In this document: positions 21,790 through 33,502 of the stretch, piece after piece | How the letters are laid out: each line of letters opens with the position of its first letter | How positions within the stretch are numbered: position 1 is the stretch's first letter | Origin: Labia minor | Taxonomy: Eukaryota > Arthropoda > Insecta > Dermaptera > Spongiphoridae | DNA: 64,000 bases | Assembly: GCA_963082975.1 (NCBI GenBank) | Contig: OY720346.1 | Location: forward strand, 51,969,759 to 52,033,758 | Reading direction: 5' to 3' | Position numbers and translations under genes: made by a program | Notes under the pieces: model-generated | Databases searched by the model: none | What the model saw: only the letters and a program-made list of their open reading frames with translations | Told to the model about the DNA's origin: nothing

Positions 21790-21950
21790 ATTATTTTATT
21801 ATTATTATTATAGGCCCTGAGGATCACGCAAAGCTTTAAAGAGAAATTATTTCTTTAAAGAGAATTTTCCTAGGCTCGAACTCGAGTCTTCAGTGTGGTA
21901 GACTGTCGTGCTAACCACTAAAACACTGAAAAGTCTATAACCGTTTAATT
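21790..21950 (-). repeat. tRNA-derived SINE, minus strand
   Basis: Minus strand has an A box (TTAGTGGTTAGCACGACAG) and a B box (CGAGTTCGAGCC) spaced as in a tRNA, then a short body and an (ATA)n/(AAT)n tail toward 21,790. The tail and the truncated body fit a LINE-copied SINE. Different from the SINE at 14,160. Confidence 0.65.
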
Positions 21951-22554
21951 ATTATTATTTTTGCTTTTATGTGAGAGCAATTGCTCCCTTGCCCTTCCCT
22001 GTGTGGGTCACTTTATTCATATCATCTTACCCACCACTGAATAGAGATCTATTTTTACTTTTTTAAATTTTTATCAATATTTAATTATTTCAACTATTTA
22101 CATTTAATTTTTAATTTTTAATTTAATATATAAATTTATTTTTCTAAGTTATTAAAAATTCTATAACCATAAATTTATTTATTCATTAATTAATAAATAT
22201 TCATTGAATAAAATAATGTACGTAAAAGTAAAATTAAAAACAAAACGATATACATATGCATATTAATTGTTTTTTATTTTTGTTGATAAAATCCTCTCTT
22301 AGCAGTAATTTATAATTAATAATCTAAAACCATTAATATTCTAAAGGGATTAAAATGAAATATGTCAGTCAATATTAATGAATATTTATTAAATCCAATT
22401 TGGAATAAAATTATATCATATGTATAGGTATATATATATTATTGAGAAGTTTTATGACAGGTTGTTGAGTGGAAAACCATAATCTTTAATATTAATTTAT
22501 TTTATTTATTTGACAGATTTGATCGTTTTATTTTTATTATTTGTTAGATTGATA
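21951..22554. other. AT-rich intron, no feature seen
   Basis: No gene recognised. Confidence 0.5.
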
Positions 22555-22880
22555 CTATTTTATTTTTCTACATAATCGCCAAAAAAATTGAGACATTTAT
22601 CGTAGCGTTGAACGAGCTTCGAAATTCCTTCCTCATAGAAATCCGCCGCCTGAGTGTGGTACCCACCACCTGGCACAAAACTTATGGTAGCTTTTGAGAA
22701 ACAATTTCGTACAATAAAGTGCGTGAAATTTGCGGAAAACTGAAGGAAAGTTCGGTTATGGTGAAACGACAGTTCCCTCTAATTTTTTCATTGATCTTTT
22801 CCACCAGTTCATTTTTTTTCACCGTCGTTTCACCATACAGGAGCCAAAACCCACAGGTAGATTTCTCAAATTCCAAAATA
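22555..22880 (-). pseudogene. Mariner with the catalytic core deleted
   Basis: The minus strand joins an N-terminal piece (NELVEKINEKIRGNCRFTIT...FPQISRTLLYEIVSQKL, then FCARWWVP in another frame) directly to the C terminus (QAADFYEEGISKLVQRYDKC...FGDYVEK and a stop). The entire DD34D core, about 170 residues, is missing. A short inverted duplication, GGTGAAACGAC and GTCGTTTCACC, sits at 22,756 and 22,823. Confidence 0.75.
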
Positions 22881-22944
22881 ATAATTTAAAGAAAAAATAA
22901 AATATTCGTTTTCTACTATTAAGATAGATCAAAAAATATTAATC

Positions 22945-22963
22945 TTATTTTATTATACTAGCA

Positions 22964-23017
<54 letters not shown>

Positions 23018-23680
23018 ATATTTTTGATATATTAAACCGCTGGAAGGATTTTTTTGAAATTTATACCATAATTTTTATAAAGAAAAATCAATCTGGTTTC
23101 AATCTCGGGAAAAATAATCTTTAATAGTATTTTCTTAATTTAAAATAGTACATTTAAATGACGTCAGCAACTAAGTCAAATTGATATTGTATTAATATAT
23201 TTTTATATTATATTTAAAATATTTTAAGTCATTGAAGCGATATCAAGATAGAAATGGTGAGTTGACATTATTAAACTTATAATTAATAATTGAATAATCT
23301 ATTTTAATTTATATTAAAGAAATATAAGTATATGGTAACATATTTTTAGAAATTATGTTTTTAGCAGTAGTAATCCTTGGTCGAAATAAACTATAAGCTA
23401 TTACTACTTTGAAAAATATAAAACTAAAAGTATAACAAAAAATTAAAATATAATATATATATATTTAATATAAGAGCAAATATTTTATCAAGTAAATTTG
23501 AATATTGTTTTCATCTTGAAATGACAATCGAGTTATTTCAATTATGTTGTACCACTTTACAAAATACATTTTTAATGTACAATTTTTAGAAAACTCATTT
23601 AATAATTGTAATAAATAATTAAAAAATTGTATATCAATATTTTTTAAAGTTCGAACTTTCGGTGTATCAGGTACTTTTAA
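22945..23680 (+). repeat. Repeat family F/C copy
   Basis: Starts TTATTATACTAGCAAAAATT with a long (TA)n, then TTAAACCGCTGGAAGG and TCTCGGGAAAAAT. Its right end near 23,590-23,675 matches the family C segment before the GGGTCGAGC motif. An 88-codon minus-strand frame across the end is not a gene. Confidence 0.5.
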
Positions 23681-24420
23681 TTTAAATGACCCAACATGAT
23701 AATCTTCACATTCGAACCAGAGAAGAGCCAACGCCCGAGCAATTAAGACAATTATTATCCAGAACCTAGAATAGAACTTTGGTGTTAATAGATAAAGAAT
23801 AGAGAACGATATTTCAACTCCTTACTCCCATACAAATAAATTAATATATTATATATTTTGAATTATAAAGGTAAAATTAATTTTCATTAACAAATTTATT
23901 AATTAACTTTATTCAATTGAATTTATAAAACAATTATGGTTAAATGAAATAATAAAATAATAAAAACAATATAAAAATCAAAGATTGATCTGAAAAGTGT
24001 TGGAAAAAAGTATGACGTCAATTTATTTTTTTTTTATTCCGGAAGTAATGTTTTCCTTTTCTAGTTGTTTCATGAGATTATATTTTTTTTTTTATTTCAT
24101 TTACCACTTATAATTAGTTAGTCATTGGTGAGATAAATGAAGTTTTATCAATGATCTTGCGTAAAAACAATTCATTGAAATAAATACAAAGATTAAACAA
24201 AACGATATAGATAAAGGTATAATTTAAATGAAAAAAAAACAAATAATATTTATCTTTGTAGGTATATTTAATGGAATTAAGCATCAACAAATTGCATATA
24301 TTTAGATAATATATTTATTAGTCACGATCAACGATGTGTTTTATTTGAAGATGCATAGAGATAATGAAATTTCAAGTCAAATATTAAAAATTTATTTATA
24401 GTTAATTTTAAAAAAAAAAT
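23681..24420. other. AT-rich intron, no feature seen
   Basis: Nothing recognised apart from A/T tracts. Confidence 0.55.
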
Positions 24421-24905
24421 GTGCTGTGACCAGGCATTGAAATAAATACAAACCAACGATTTGAAATAAATTAATTTCCAAACAACATTATATATGTATA
24501 TATATACACCTATATATATAAAGTATAAAAAAAAAATTATTTTTAAAACCTGAATTAAAATGACTAAATTATCTTGGCTTTTATTTTTAGTTTAATAACT
24601 CAATTATTAATGAGTATTATATATTAAGTGAAAAATTTCCGACAATGAATATAAAATTAATACTTTGTAAACTACCACTTCTGATTTCCGGATATACACC
24701 AAAAGTTGATGAATTCATGCTACTGATGCATTAAGTAAATATATCAAGCTACAATGGACAGACGGACGGATGGATGGACAGATATCATGTTAAAAAAACA
24801 TTTTTCCTGTTAACAAAATGCATGATTCGTGGAGATATGTAAAAACTTCACATGTGAAATTTGGTGTGAAAACAATATTTTCCCCTTCCTATCGTCAGCC
24901 GGAAA
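24421..24905 (-). repeat. Repeat family A, diverged subfamily copy
   Basis: Inverted copy: the left end GTGCTGTGACCAGGC is the degraded hairpin, and the right end TTCCTATCGTC is the head. Shares CCGACAATGAATATAAAATT with the copies at 25,795 and 37,325, which separates this subfamily from those at 1,129, 35,355 and 40,326. Confidence 0.55.
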
Positions 24906-25794
24906 AAATTAAATTTTAAATTTAATGAAAATTAAAAAATTATACATTTATATTTTCTTTAACAATACTGTAACACTTGAAAATTATATTTATATTTATA
25001 TTTTTGAAATAAAGAATATCGCTGAAGACAAATTTTAATTACAAAATATAATTTAAAAAAATTAAGTCAATTAAAAAATTAATCAGTATTTTAATCCTAT
25101 TTAAGTATTTAATTTCCTTTATCCAGCATAAAATGTATTTTTTGTTTATTAAAATTGTAAAAAATATCTTTTGTTTTATTTTATTGTTTATCATAGCATA
25201 TTCAGTGTAGGTGTGTGTTATTAATTTTATTATTTATTTATTTTAACATAACTTTATGTATATATTACAAGATTTACGTCATTATTCCAAGGCTAGGTTA
25301 ACATCATTATTGTAACCTACATATTGTGATATCAAAATAAATAAAATTTTTGAAAGCTATTTTTATTCTAATTATAGAAGAATCTTTCATTAATTTTTTT
25401 TTTTTATATAAAACAATTTTAGTTATAAATTAAGGAATTAATTTTATGAATTAAAATAATAATAAATTATCATAATAATAGGTTATTATTGCTAATGGTA
25501 AACTAAATAATAAAATAATTATTTATAAGATATTACATTTGTTCAATGTAATAATATACATTTTTCATATTTAAAATAGTAGAATGATAAAAAAATAAGT
25601 ATATTTAAACATTTTTCACATTACTATAGTATGATATATATTTTTAAGATTTATAGTTAATTTATTAATTGATTAATAAAGAATCTTAATGGATATTTAT
25701 ATTTTAAATATATAATAATATTTATTTATCAGTGTTTTTTCTAATTTTTTATTGTCTGCTCATCTTTTTAAGTGTGCCGTATTGATAAAAAAAA
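24906..25794. other. AT-rich intron, no feature seen
   Basis: No exon, transposase or RNA gene recognised. Confidence 0.55.
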
Positions 25795-26224
25795 AATGAG
25801 CTGTGACCAGGCACAGAACCGACCGACGATTTGAAATAAATTAATTTCCAGACAACATTATATATGTATATATAAAGTATCAAATATAAAAATATTTTTA
25901 AAACTTGAATTAAAATGACTAAATTATATTATCTTGATTTTTATTTTTAGTTTAATTACTCAATTATTAATAACTACTATTTTAAGTGAAAAATTTCCGA
26001 CAATGAATATAAAATTAATACCTTGTAAACTACCACTTCCGGTTTCCGGATATACCCCAAGTTGATGAATTCATGCTACTATGACACACGGACGGACAGA
26101 TATCATGCTAAAAAAACATTTTTCCTGTTAACAAAATGCATGTTTCGTGGAGATATGTAAAAAATTCCACATGTGAAATTTAGTGTGAAAACAATACCTT
26201 CCCTTCCTATCGTTGGTGGCTAAA
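25795..26224 (-). repeat. Repeat family A subfamily copy with variant hairpin
   Basis: Inverted copy with intact ACCGACCGACG subterminal repeat at its 3' end. The terminal hairpin sequence differs (CTGTG-loop-CACAG in family orientation instead of GACCTG-GCCA-CAGGTC), yet it still pairs. Confidence 0.6.
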
Positions 26225-26659
26225 AATGTATACTACAAACTACAAGATATAATAAATAAATACACAACAAATTTAATAATTTATTAATTTAATTACTTAA
26301 CCTGTGTGGCATCCATCCAGAAGAATTTAAAATCAGCATTATACCATTCTAACGAAAATTGGATCTTATGGAGTTAAAAATTTATTTTGTGCCTGATTAT
26401 ATTTTTTCATGAACGCAATGTTGAAAATATCTATGTGATCTTATATATATATTTATTTTTTAATGTATATTAAATTATACTTATTTTTTTAATAATTTTT
26501 GTAAATTTTCATTTCATCTGAAACCAATAACAAAATAGGAAGATATTAAATTCTATATTATGAGGTGTTTAAAGCTTTTTATTAATTAATTTTAAAAAAA
26601 TATTTTGGGTACTGTATAGTATGAATAGAATCGAGTAGATAAAAAAATTTACAAAATTG

Positions 26660-26703
<44 letters not shown>

Positions 26704-27505
26704 TATATATAAAATAACCTCTTATAAACTTCCGGATGAAACAAGGAAAACGGAAAAATATAATTAAAAAAAAATCATAAATTGATATTTAATGAGGCAA
26801 AAAGATATGTTTGATTATTTACTATGGAAATGTTTATTTATTTATTTTAGTAAGCCTTTGTAATTTTCTCCGGCAATTGTAATTAATCTATTTATGAAAA
26901 TAAAAAAAAAATCCAATTCCCGATCCTAGCTGATGGATCAACGAATACACGGAAACGGATGAAGTAATGCGTGAATGGCGGATATGAATAGATGGGAGGG
27001 CTGATACGGGGATGGGAAGGGAAAACAAGCCGAAAATAGAAAAGACACCCTGAGGGAATTAGGAAATGAGGTCAAGCAATTTTCTCAGATAGAAGAGAAG
27101 ATTCAAAATGTATTTTTATTTTTTTTTCTTAAAGACATAGATGTTGTATGCTCCAGTCAAGCATAAAGATCAAAAACCTTATATATATATATATACGTAT
27201 ATGTTTCTATAATATATATACAACTTGAATTTTGCTTAAAATATGATTTATTTATTTATTTAAGTTTGCAAATAAATATTTATATAAAATCTAATAAAAT
27301 TCAATTTACAAAAGAGAAAGATTTTGATGTATGTCTGAAAAAATAAGAAAATGAAATAAAGTAGGTGGTAGGTTGATATCATTAATTAATATACATTTAA
27401 ATAATAAGTAATATTAAATTTTTTTTTAAAAATTATTTTTCAAATATTCAAATTTATATTAATAATCAGGAATTAAACTCGCATTTGCCCAGTCCACGAA
27501 TTTAC
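26225..27505. other. AT-rich intron with an exon-like segment
   Basis: Mostly A/T with (TA)n at 26,660-26,710. A small minus-strand segment at 26,300-26,350 reads WYNADFKFFWMDATQ before a GT donor, but its length is not a multiple of three and it has no place in CMIP. A less biased stretch at 26,930-27,070 is unassigned. Confidence 0.45.
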
Positions 27506-27509
27506 TATC

Positions 27510-27745
27510 TATCTAAGTTCTTGGCCACAGAAACCACATTTCTCCAAGTGCCCCTATCCTGAGTCATAACCATCCATCTCCTACCCTCTCCCATCTCTCT
27601 CATGTCCCTTCCTACATTGTCCACCAACCGTGTTCTTGGTCTTCCAAGTGGACATTTCCCACCAATATATTTTTCGCCACTCTTTCCTCTCCCATTCTAG
27701 CCACGTGCCCAACCTTCTTGATTATATAACCATAACTATGTTTGG
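27510..27745 (-). repeat. RTE-type LINE 3' fragment
   Basis: Same tail as at 17,455 and 63,555: minus strand shows GRPRTRLVDN-type sequence and GCCAAGAACTT with TAGATAG at the end. Frames are broken. Confidence 0.65.
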
Positions 27746-29060
27746 AGATGCATAGAGGTGTGCAATTCTTTTATGAATTCACTACTTATAAAAATTATTA
27801 TAAATTGTTAAGTTTCATTCCTTAAATTTGGGATATTGTTGAGGTGCTATACAAATATTCACAATTTTTAATATACTATAATTAAATTAATTTAAATTAT
27901 TTTAATCAAAAATACTGCTAATCATTATGTTTTTATTTTAACTTATTTTTAAAAAAATTAATAATAATGATTTTATGGAAAATTCTATTAATAAAGCATA
28001 GAACCGTGAACGTTGTTTATAAAACCTCTTTGAAAGTTTTATATTATAAAAGTATGTGTATTCTTGTACGTATATTTAATTAAAATAAAACAATTAAAAA
28101 AAAATTAAAATTAAATTTTAATAATTAAAATATAAAAAAGTAAATAAAGTGGTGTTTTTCAAGAATCTCTAAATATTGTTTAGAGAACTCGATTCTGAAG
28201 TATATTAACGCCAATTTAAATTTCTCACTCAATTATTTTATTTAATTATTCAATACTTATTGAGGCAACTAGCGGCGCACTATTGAACTAGAGATCACGT
28301 GAAAGAGTACTTTAATGGACTTTGTACTGGCAAGAACTTTTGATAATTCATAAACTATTCTATTGGGTTTGGTATTCCGAATTGGTAAAATCTTTGGCAA
28401 TTGAAAATATAAAAGCATCCTTTGAAATTTTTATAAATTGTTAACATTTATGTAATTTTCTAGCTTTCCAGATATTTGTTTTTATTATTATATAAAATTT
28501 TGTTCTTTTATGTTCCATTCAGAAACATAGATCTCGGGAATTGTTAATGGTTAAGGAAGCCAACCAAAGATTTACTTGTTTTTCTTTAAATAGACACCAC
28601 GTGACTGTAATCTTAAGAATATCTGAAGAATTTTATCCATTCCTTATCAAGTATTACAGATTAAGTCTAGCCAGTCAAAAGATTGATTTAATTATTTTTT
28701 CTTAAATATTGTTTGATAAAAGGTTGAAAAATCCTCCTTTCGAAAGTATCCTCTTTTTACTAATTGAATTTAATTAGACAAAACTATTAATAAGCGTTAG
28801 GGTTTAAGTAGTCTCTGTCATGAACAATAAATAATTATTTATCTACATATAAAATTGATAAATAAAATTAAATCATAAGAACCATAAATAGAGTGATTTA
28901 TTATATAAAAGAAAGATATTTGCTATTTTAGACATTTTAAAGTAAATTCCCATTTGATAGATGTTTAGGTAAACATATGGACGATTACATAAAAAATCGT
29001 GGTGACTAGAGCGGTTATTAAGATGTCACTATTGCTCATTTAAATTTATTCTTTTCCCTA
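27746..29060. other. Intronic sequence, no gene seen
   Basis: A/T-rich; the segment 28,260-28,700 is slightly less biased but no similarity was recognised. Confidence 0.5.
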
Positions 29061-29063
29061 AAC

Positions 29064-29228
29064 AAGTGTTTCCCAACCTTTTTTGTGCATTGTGCATTTT
29101 GTGCAATTATGCCCCCCCCCCCCCCTATGTAACATATACATAATTTTTAATATTAAAAAGGATTTAACTCGTGTCAAGTCCATTTTCAAATTGCCCCATG
29201 TGAGGCGTGGGCCCCACGGTGGGAACCA
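29064..29228. mobile_element. hAT MITE
   Basis: Ends AAGTGTTTCCCAACCTTTTTT and GGTGGGAACCACTG, with CCCTAAAC and CCCTAGAC as a probable 8-bp duplication. Contains a C run at 29,111. The copy at 62,999 is the same family in the opposite direction. Confidence 0.6.
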
Positions 29229-29399
29229 CTGCCCTAGACCATAAACTCACATTTGTTATTTATTAGTAATTATAATTAATCATTAATTTTTAATCAATCA
29301 TTCAAATTATTCATATTTCCTAGTACACCTGGTTCTTAGTGTTTATATTATTTTTATATACTTCATTTTTGTAGATATACCTATAATAAACCTTTTATT

Positions 29400-29431
29400 A
29401 CCGACCGACGATAGAAAGGGAAGGTATTGTT
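29400..29431 (+). repeat. Family A 5' end fused to family B
   Basis: Only the first ~32 bp of family A (ACCGACCGACGATAG... GGTATTG) are present, directly followed by family B. No family A sequence resumes after family B ends. Confidence 0.6.
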
Positions 29432-29921
29432 TTTTACTATCTCGCCAGATAGTGTGTCTGTGTGTGTAGACAAGATTACGCAAAAACGGTTCGAGCTAGA
29501 ATCATGAAATTTGGAATACGGACATTATTCAAAATTCGTAGTTTTCTATCAACTTTTGAGAAATGTAGCTAACCCGGAAGAGGGACATTACCTGCAACCT
29601 TGATTTGTTTTCCTCTAAAGTGACCGTAAAAATAAAGATATGTTTGATAATTTTTCACATGATTAAAAATTGTATAGAACTGCTATATATAGATTTTCAA
29701 TATTGAATATTGAATCGCTGAAAGTACCGGAATTAATTTTTTAACACTGCAAATCTCACGCGCCAACATGTGACGTGGTGAATTCAACAAAAGCCAAACA
29801 TGCGCTAGTTTAATATTTATTATTTATAATTTATAATTAATTAAATTTAATTTAAATATAATATATTATGTTATTTAATCCAATTCAAATTGCGAGATAG
29901 TCGAGTGGGGACACTCCAGCT
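29431..29921 (+). repeat. Repeat family B copy
   Basis: Starts TTTTTTACTATCTCGCCAGA, has a GT-rich tract, GAGCTAGAATCATGAAATTT and ends GCGAGATAGTCGAGTG-GGGA-CACTCCAGCTT. The hairpin loop differs by one base from the copy at 57,043 while the stem is kept. Confidence 0.65.
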
Positions 29922-30527
29922 TATTTATTAAAGTAAAGAAAATTACAAAGTATTTTCAAAACGCAGAAAAATAATTAATAAGAATTATAAACTTTTCATA
30001 TATAAACCTACGCGTATTCATATCAATAATCTAATAGTAAATTATAAATATATTATATTAAAAATAAATTCAAATATATCGTGCAAAATAAGATGTAGTC
30101 TATTTTAAAAATTAAATAAATTATAAATACTATATATTTTACCATATTATTCAATAAAATATAATTATTGTTTATTATATTATACATTATATATATATAT
30201 ATATATATATACATTATAGATAGACATATCATAGTGATAATTCTGATAAGTTTTTGTTCATGACGTCAATGCATTGGACAGAAATTCAATAAAATAATTA
30301 AAATCTAAAAAAAAAAACAAGACTAATTCTTCATGGCCATGAATAATATTTCTAAACATTTTTTGTATCATAATATAGTAATAATATAAAAATAGATATA
30401 GGATAAACAATATAGTAAACTAAAAAAATGCCAAATTCTTACCTATACCAATATGTTAATAGTGTATATGCATAGTGAATGTATAGTGTATATGTATTTA
30501 GGGGGACTTCACTCAAAAAATAATATT
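29922..30527. other. AT-rich intron, no feature seen
   Basis: A/T tracts and (TA)n near 30,190 only. Confidence 0.55.
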
Positions 30528-31016
30528 ATTTAAATCAGGGGTATCTAAACCAGTGGTTCTTAAACTGTGGTCCGCGGACCCCTGGGGGTCCGCGAAGCCT
30601 TTACTGGGGGTCCGCGGTCCTCGGAAAAAAATCATCGTAAAAATATATACATATATAAATATTTAAAGTTCATTGTTTAACTATATCCTCCTAGAGAATT
30701 ACGGCTATAATTTAATACTATTAATAATACTATTTTATTTTATTAAATTGATAATTATGTCAATTAATTTTTTGTGAATAAATAAACATATATAAAAAAC
30801 TATATATAAAATTTGAATTTTCATCCATTCATTCATTTAAAATCATTTTTCGATTGTTCCTTTAAAATAACCCCTCTTAGGGGCTCGGAAGGGGAGGCAT
30901 ATAAGGGAATTTTCTTTCACTTTGTTATTGGGGAAAACCAGGGGAGGGGACAGTCTTACCCGGAAAAACCCAAATTGTCAGCGTCTACTCTGGGGTTTTA
31001 AACAGTTTTAAAGCAA

Positions 31017-31612
31017 ATGTTAATTATAAGTTCATTTCTCAACGAGTTGTATCTTTAAATTATTTTTATTAATGTTAATTATAAGTTCATTTCTCAACGA
31101 GTTGTATCTTTAAATTATTTTTATTAATTTAATTAATTATAATTAAATTATAGCTAATAATAGTTTATTATAGCTAATAATTTTTTTTAATTTTTAGTGT
31201 AATTTGCATGATCATTATTTTATAAAAACACTAAACACATTTTGCAATTTCCCAGAAAGGCTGTTTTTGAGAGTAAGTATAAGTTAGTTTTATGAATAAA
31301 AAATATTTATTTTAATAATATTTTAGAATCAAATTACGAAATTAATAATATTTTAGAATCAAATTACGAAATTAATAATATTTTAGAATCAAATTACGAA
31401 ATATATTTATTATATAAATTAATATTCATTTAAAATGATATTAAATCATTTATTTAAAATGATTTAAAACATTTATTAAAATGATTTAAAACATTCATTT
31501 AAAATGATATTAAAACATTCATTTAAAATCATATTAAAACATAGCTAGTAAATAATAATTCGTTATATTTATATTATATTTATATTATATTTATATTATA
31601 TTTATATTATTG
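31017..31612 (+). repeat. Tandem repeats in the hAT 5' region
   Basis: Three arrays lie ahead of the transposase start: a 55-bp unit twice (31,019-31,128), a 30-bp unit AATAATATTTTAGAATCAAA+10 three times (31,315-31,400), and TTTATATTAT-type units (31,567-31,612). They probably contain or surround the promoter; no clear TATA box can be chosen because of the A/T richness. Confidence 0.7.
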
Positions 31613-31642
31613 TAGTTCAATGTTAATAAATTACTCCATAAA

Positions 31643-33502
31643 ATGGATCGTTGGCTACAAACTGGTTCAACACAGAAACGGAAAGAATCAGATGATGAGG
31701 CATCAACAGCAAACTCTACCAAGAAACGCAAAACTAGAAAATATTCGGATGATTATTTATCATTTGGATTTACTTATATTTGCAACAATGATGTGGAAAG
31801 ACCAGTCTGCGTTCTATGTCAGGAAAGTTTATCCAATGAAAGTATGAAACCTGCTAATCTCAGACGTCATTTACAAACAAAGCACAGCGAGCATGTTAGT
31901 AAGTCTATCGAATTTTTTAAAATGAAAAAAGAAGAACTTAATTCAAGTCAGAAATTGATGGTAAAGACGGGATCTGGTGGTATGAGTAAGAAAGCAGTAA
32001 TGGCATCATATGAAGTAGCTCTACTTATTGCTAAAGCAGGAAAGCCGCATAATATAGCAGAGCAATTAATTCTTCCTGCTACAAAAGTAATTACAAATAT
32101 AATGTTAGGAACTAAAGCAGCAAACGATATAAATTTGATTTCATTATCAAATGATACGGTTAAGAATAGGATTGAAGACATGTCATGTAATATAAAAGAA
32201 GAATTAATATCGAGAGTGCGCAAAAGTCACTATTACTCATTACAATTGGATGAAAGTACTGATGTCACTAATAATGCCAATTTGTTAGCTTTCATTAGAT
32301 ATGAGTTTGAAAATCAAATACAAGAAGATGTATTGTTTTGTGATTCACTACCTTCACGAACGACAGCTAATGACATATTTAACAGTTTGAATAATTTTAT
32401 AACCGAAAATGAAATAGAGTGGCCAAAATGTGTTGGAATTTGCACTGATGATGCTCGTGCAATGTCAGGTACAAGAACTGGATTGATTGCTCTTATTAAA
32501 AATGTTGCGCCTCAGGTTGTTTGGAATCATTGCTGCATTCACAGAGAATCATTAGCAGCCAAAAATATGTCACCAGATTTGAAAAGAACATTAGACGAAG
32601 TAGTTAAAATTGTCAATTTCATTAAGGCTCGTCCACTTAATTCCAGAGTTTTTAAAATTTTGTGTGAGGAAATGGGTAGTCAACATACACATTTATTATT
32701 ACATACAGATGTACGTTGGTTGTCCCGCGGGAAAGTACTCATTCGCCTTTTTGAGCTTCGAGATGAAATACGATTGTTTTTAATAGATGCGCATTTTGAA
32801 CTGACCGAATGTTTCAATGATTTTATCTGGTTAGCTAAGGTGGCTTACTTGACTGATATTTTTACAAAATTGAACGAACTTAATTTGAGCCTGCAAGGTA
32901 CTGTTGTAAATATATTTAAAGTTGAAGATAAAATAGAAGCAATGATTAAAAAAATCGACTTGTGGTCGAAACGCATCCAGAACGGTGTATATGAGTCTTT
33001 TCCAACTCTCAATGATTTCATAGAAAGCTCCAGTGAAAAATTGCTTAATCAAACGCGTCAATTATTTGTTGAACATTTAATTACTTTGAAAAGCAACTTC
33101 AGGAAGTATTTTTCTACTCCTGATCCTTGCAATAACTGGATCAGAGATCCATTTAATATGGAAATTACAAATGCTAAACATTTATCTGCACCTGAACAAG
33201 ATATTCTCGTGGAATTATCATGTGATACAACTTATAAACTAAAATTTAACAAAACTGAATTGAGCAACTTTTGGTTACTTCTCAGGTCAGATTATCCTGC
33301 GCTTGCAAATAAAGCACTTCAACACTTGATTCCATTCTGCACAACATATTTATGCGAACAAGCTTTTTCGGTACTATTTTATATTAAGTCTAAATATAGA
33401 AACAAATTAAATGTAGAGCCGGATCTTAGATTAAAAGTTTCCAATATTAAGCCAGATATTGAGATTCTTGTTTCAAGAAAACAACTGCATACATCTCATT
33501 AA
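31643..33502 (+). CDS. hAT transposase (BED zinc finger, ZBED5/SCAND3-like)
   Basis: An uninterrupted 619-codon protein. The N terminus is MDRWLQTGSTQKRKESDDEA, followed by a BED-type zinc finger with C56, C59, H76 and H81. The RNase H-like catalytic core has LDEST (D203) and CTDDARAMSG (D269/D270), then HCCIHRESLA, typical of the ZBED5/SCAND3/EPM2AIP1-related hAT group. The C terminus carries the dimerisation region with TTYLCEQAFSVLFYIKSKYR and its conserved glutamate. Length, motifs and the enclosing complete element suggest a functional nuclear enzyme that cuts and pastes the element. The start at 31,643 is preferred over the short overlapping frame at 31,620. Confidence 0.93.
   Translation: MDRWLQTGSTQKRKESDDEASTANSTKKRKTRKYSDDYLSFGFTYICNNDVERPVCVLCQESLSNESMKPANLRRHLQTKHSEHVSKSIEFFKMKKEELNSSQKLMVKTGSGGMSKKAVMASYEVALLIAKAGKPHNIAEQLILPATKVITNIMLGTKAANDINLISLSNDTVKNRIEDMSCNIKEELISRVRKSHYYSLQLDESTDVTNNANLLAFIRYEFENQIQEDVLFCDSLPSRTTANDIFNSLNNFITENEIEWPKCVGICTDDARAMSGTRTGLIALIKNVAPQVVWNHCCIHRESLAAKNMSPDLKRTLDEVVKIVNFIKARPLNSRVFKILCEEMGSQHTHLLLHTDVRWLSRGKVLIRLFELRDEIRLFLIDAHFELTECFNDFIWLAKVAYLTDIFTKLNELNLSLQGTVVNIFKVEDKIEAMIKKIDLWSKRIQNGVYESFPTLNDFIESSSEKLLNQTRQLFVEHLITLKSNFRKYFSTPDPCNNWIRDPFNMEITNAKHLSAPEQDILVELSCDTTYKLKFNKTELSNFWLLLRSDYPALANKALQHLIPFCTTYLCEQAFSVLFYIKSKYRNKLNVEPDLRLKVSNIKPDIEILVSRKQLHTSH

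Noticed and set aside
26300..26350. Exon-like minus-strand segment WYNADFKFFWMDATQ with AG and GT borders
   Set aside because: 47 nt between the best splice signals breaks the frame between two phase-0 CMIP exons that already join without a gap; a stop lies upstream.
30813..31001. 62-codon frame before the hAT transposase
   Set aside because: Lies between the terminus and tandem repeats of the hAT element, no similarity, low coding character.
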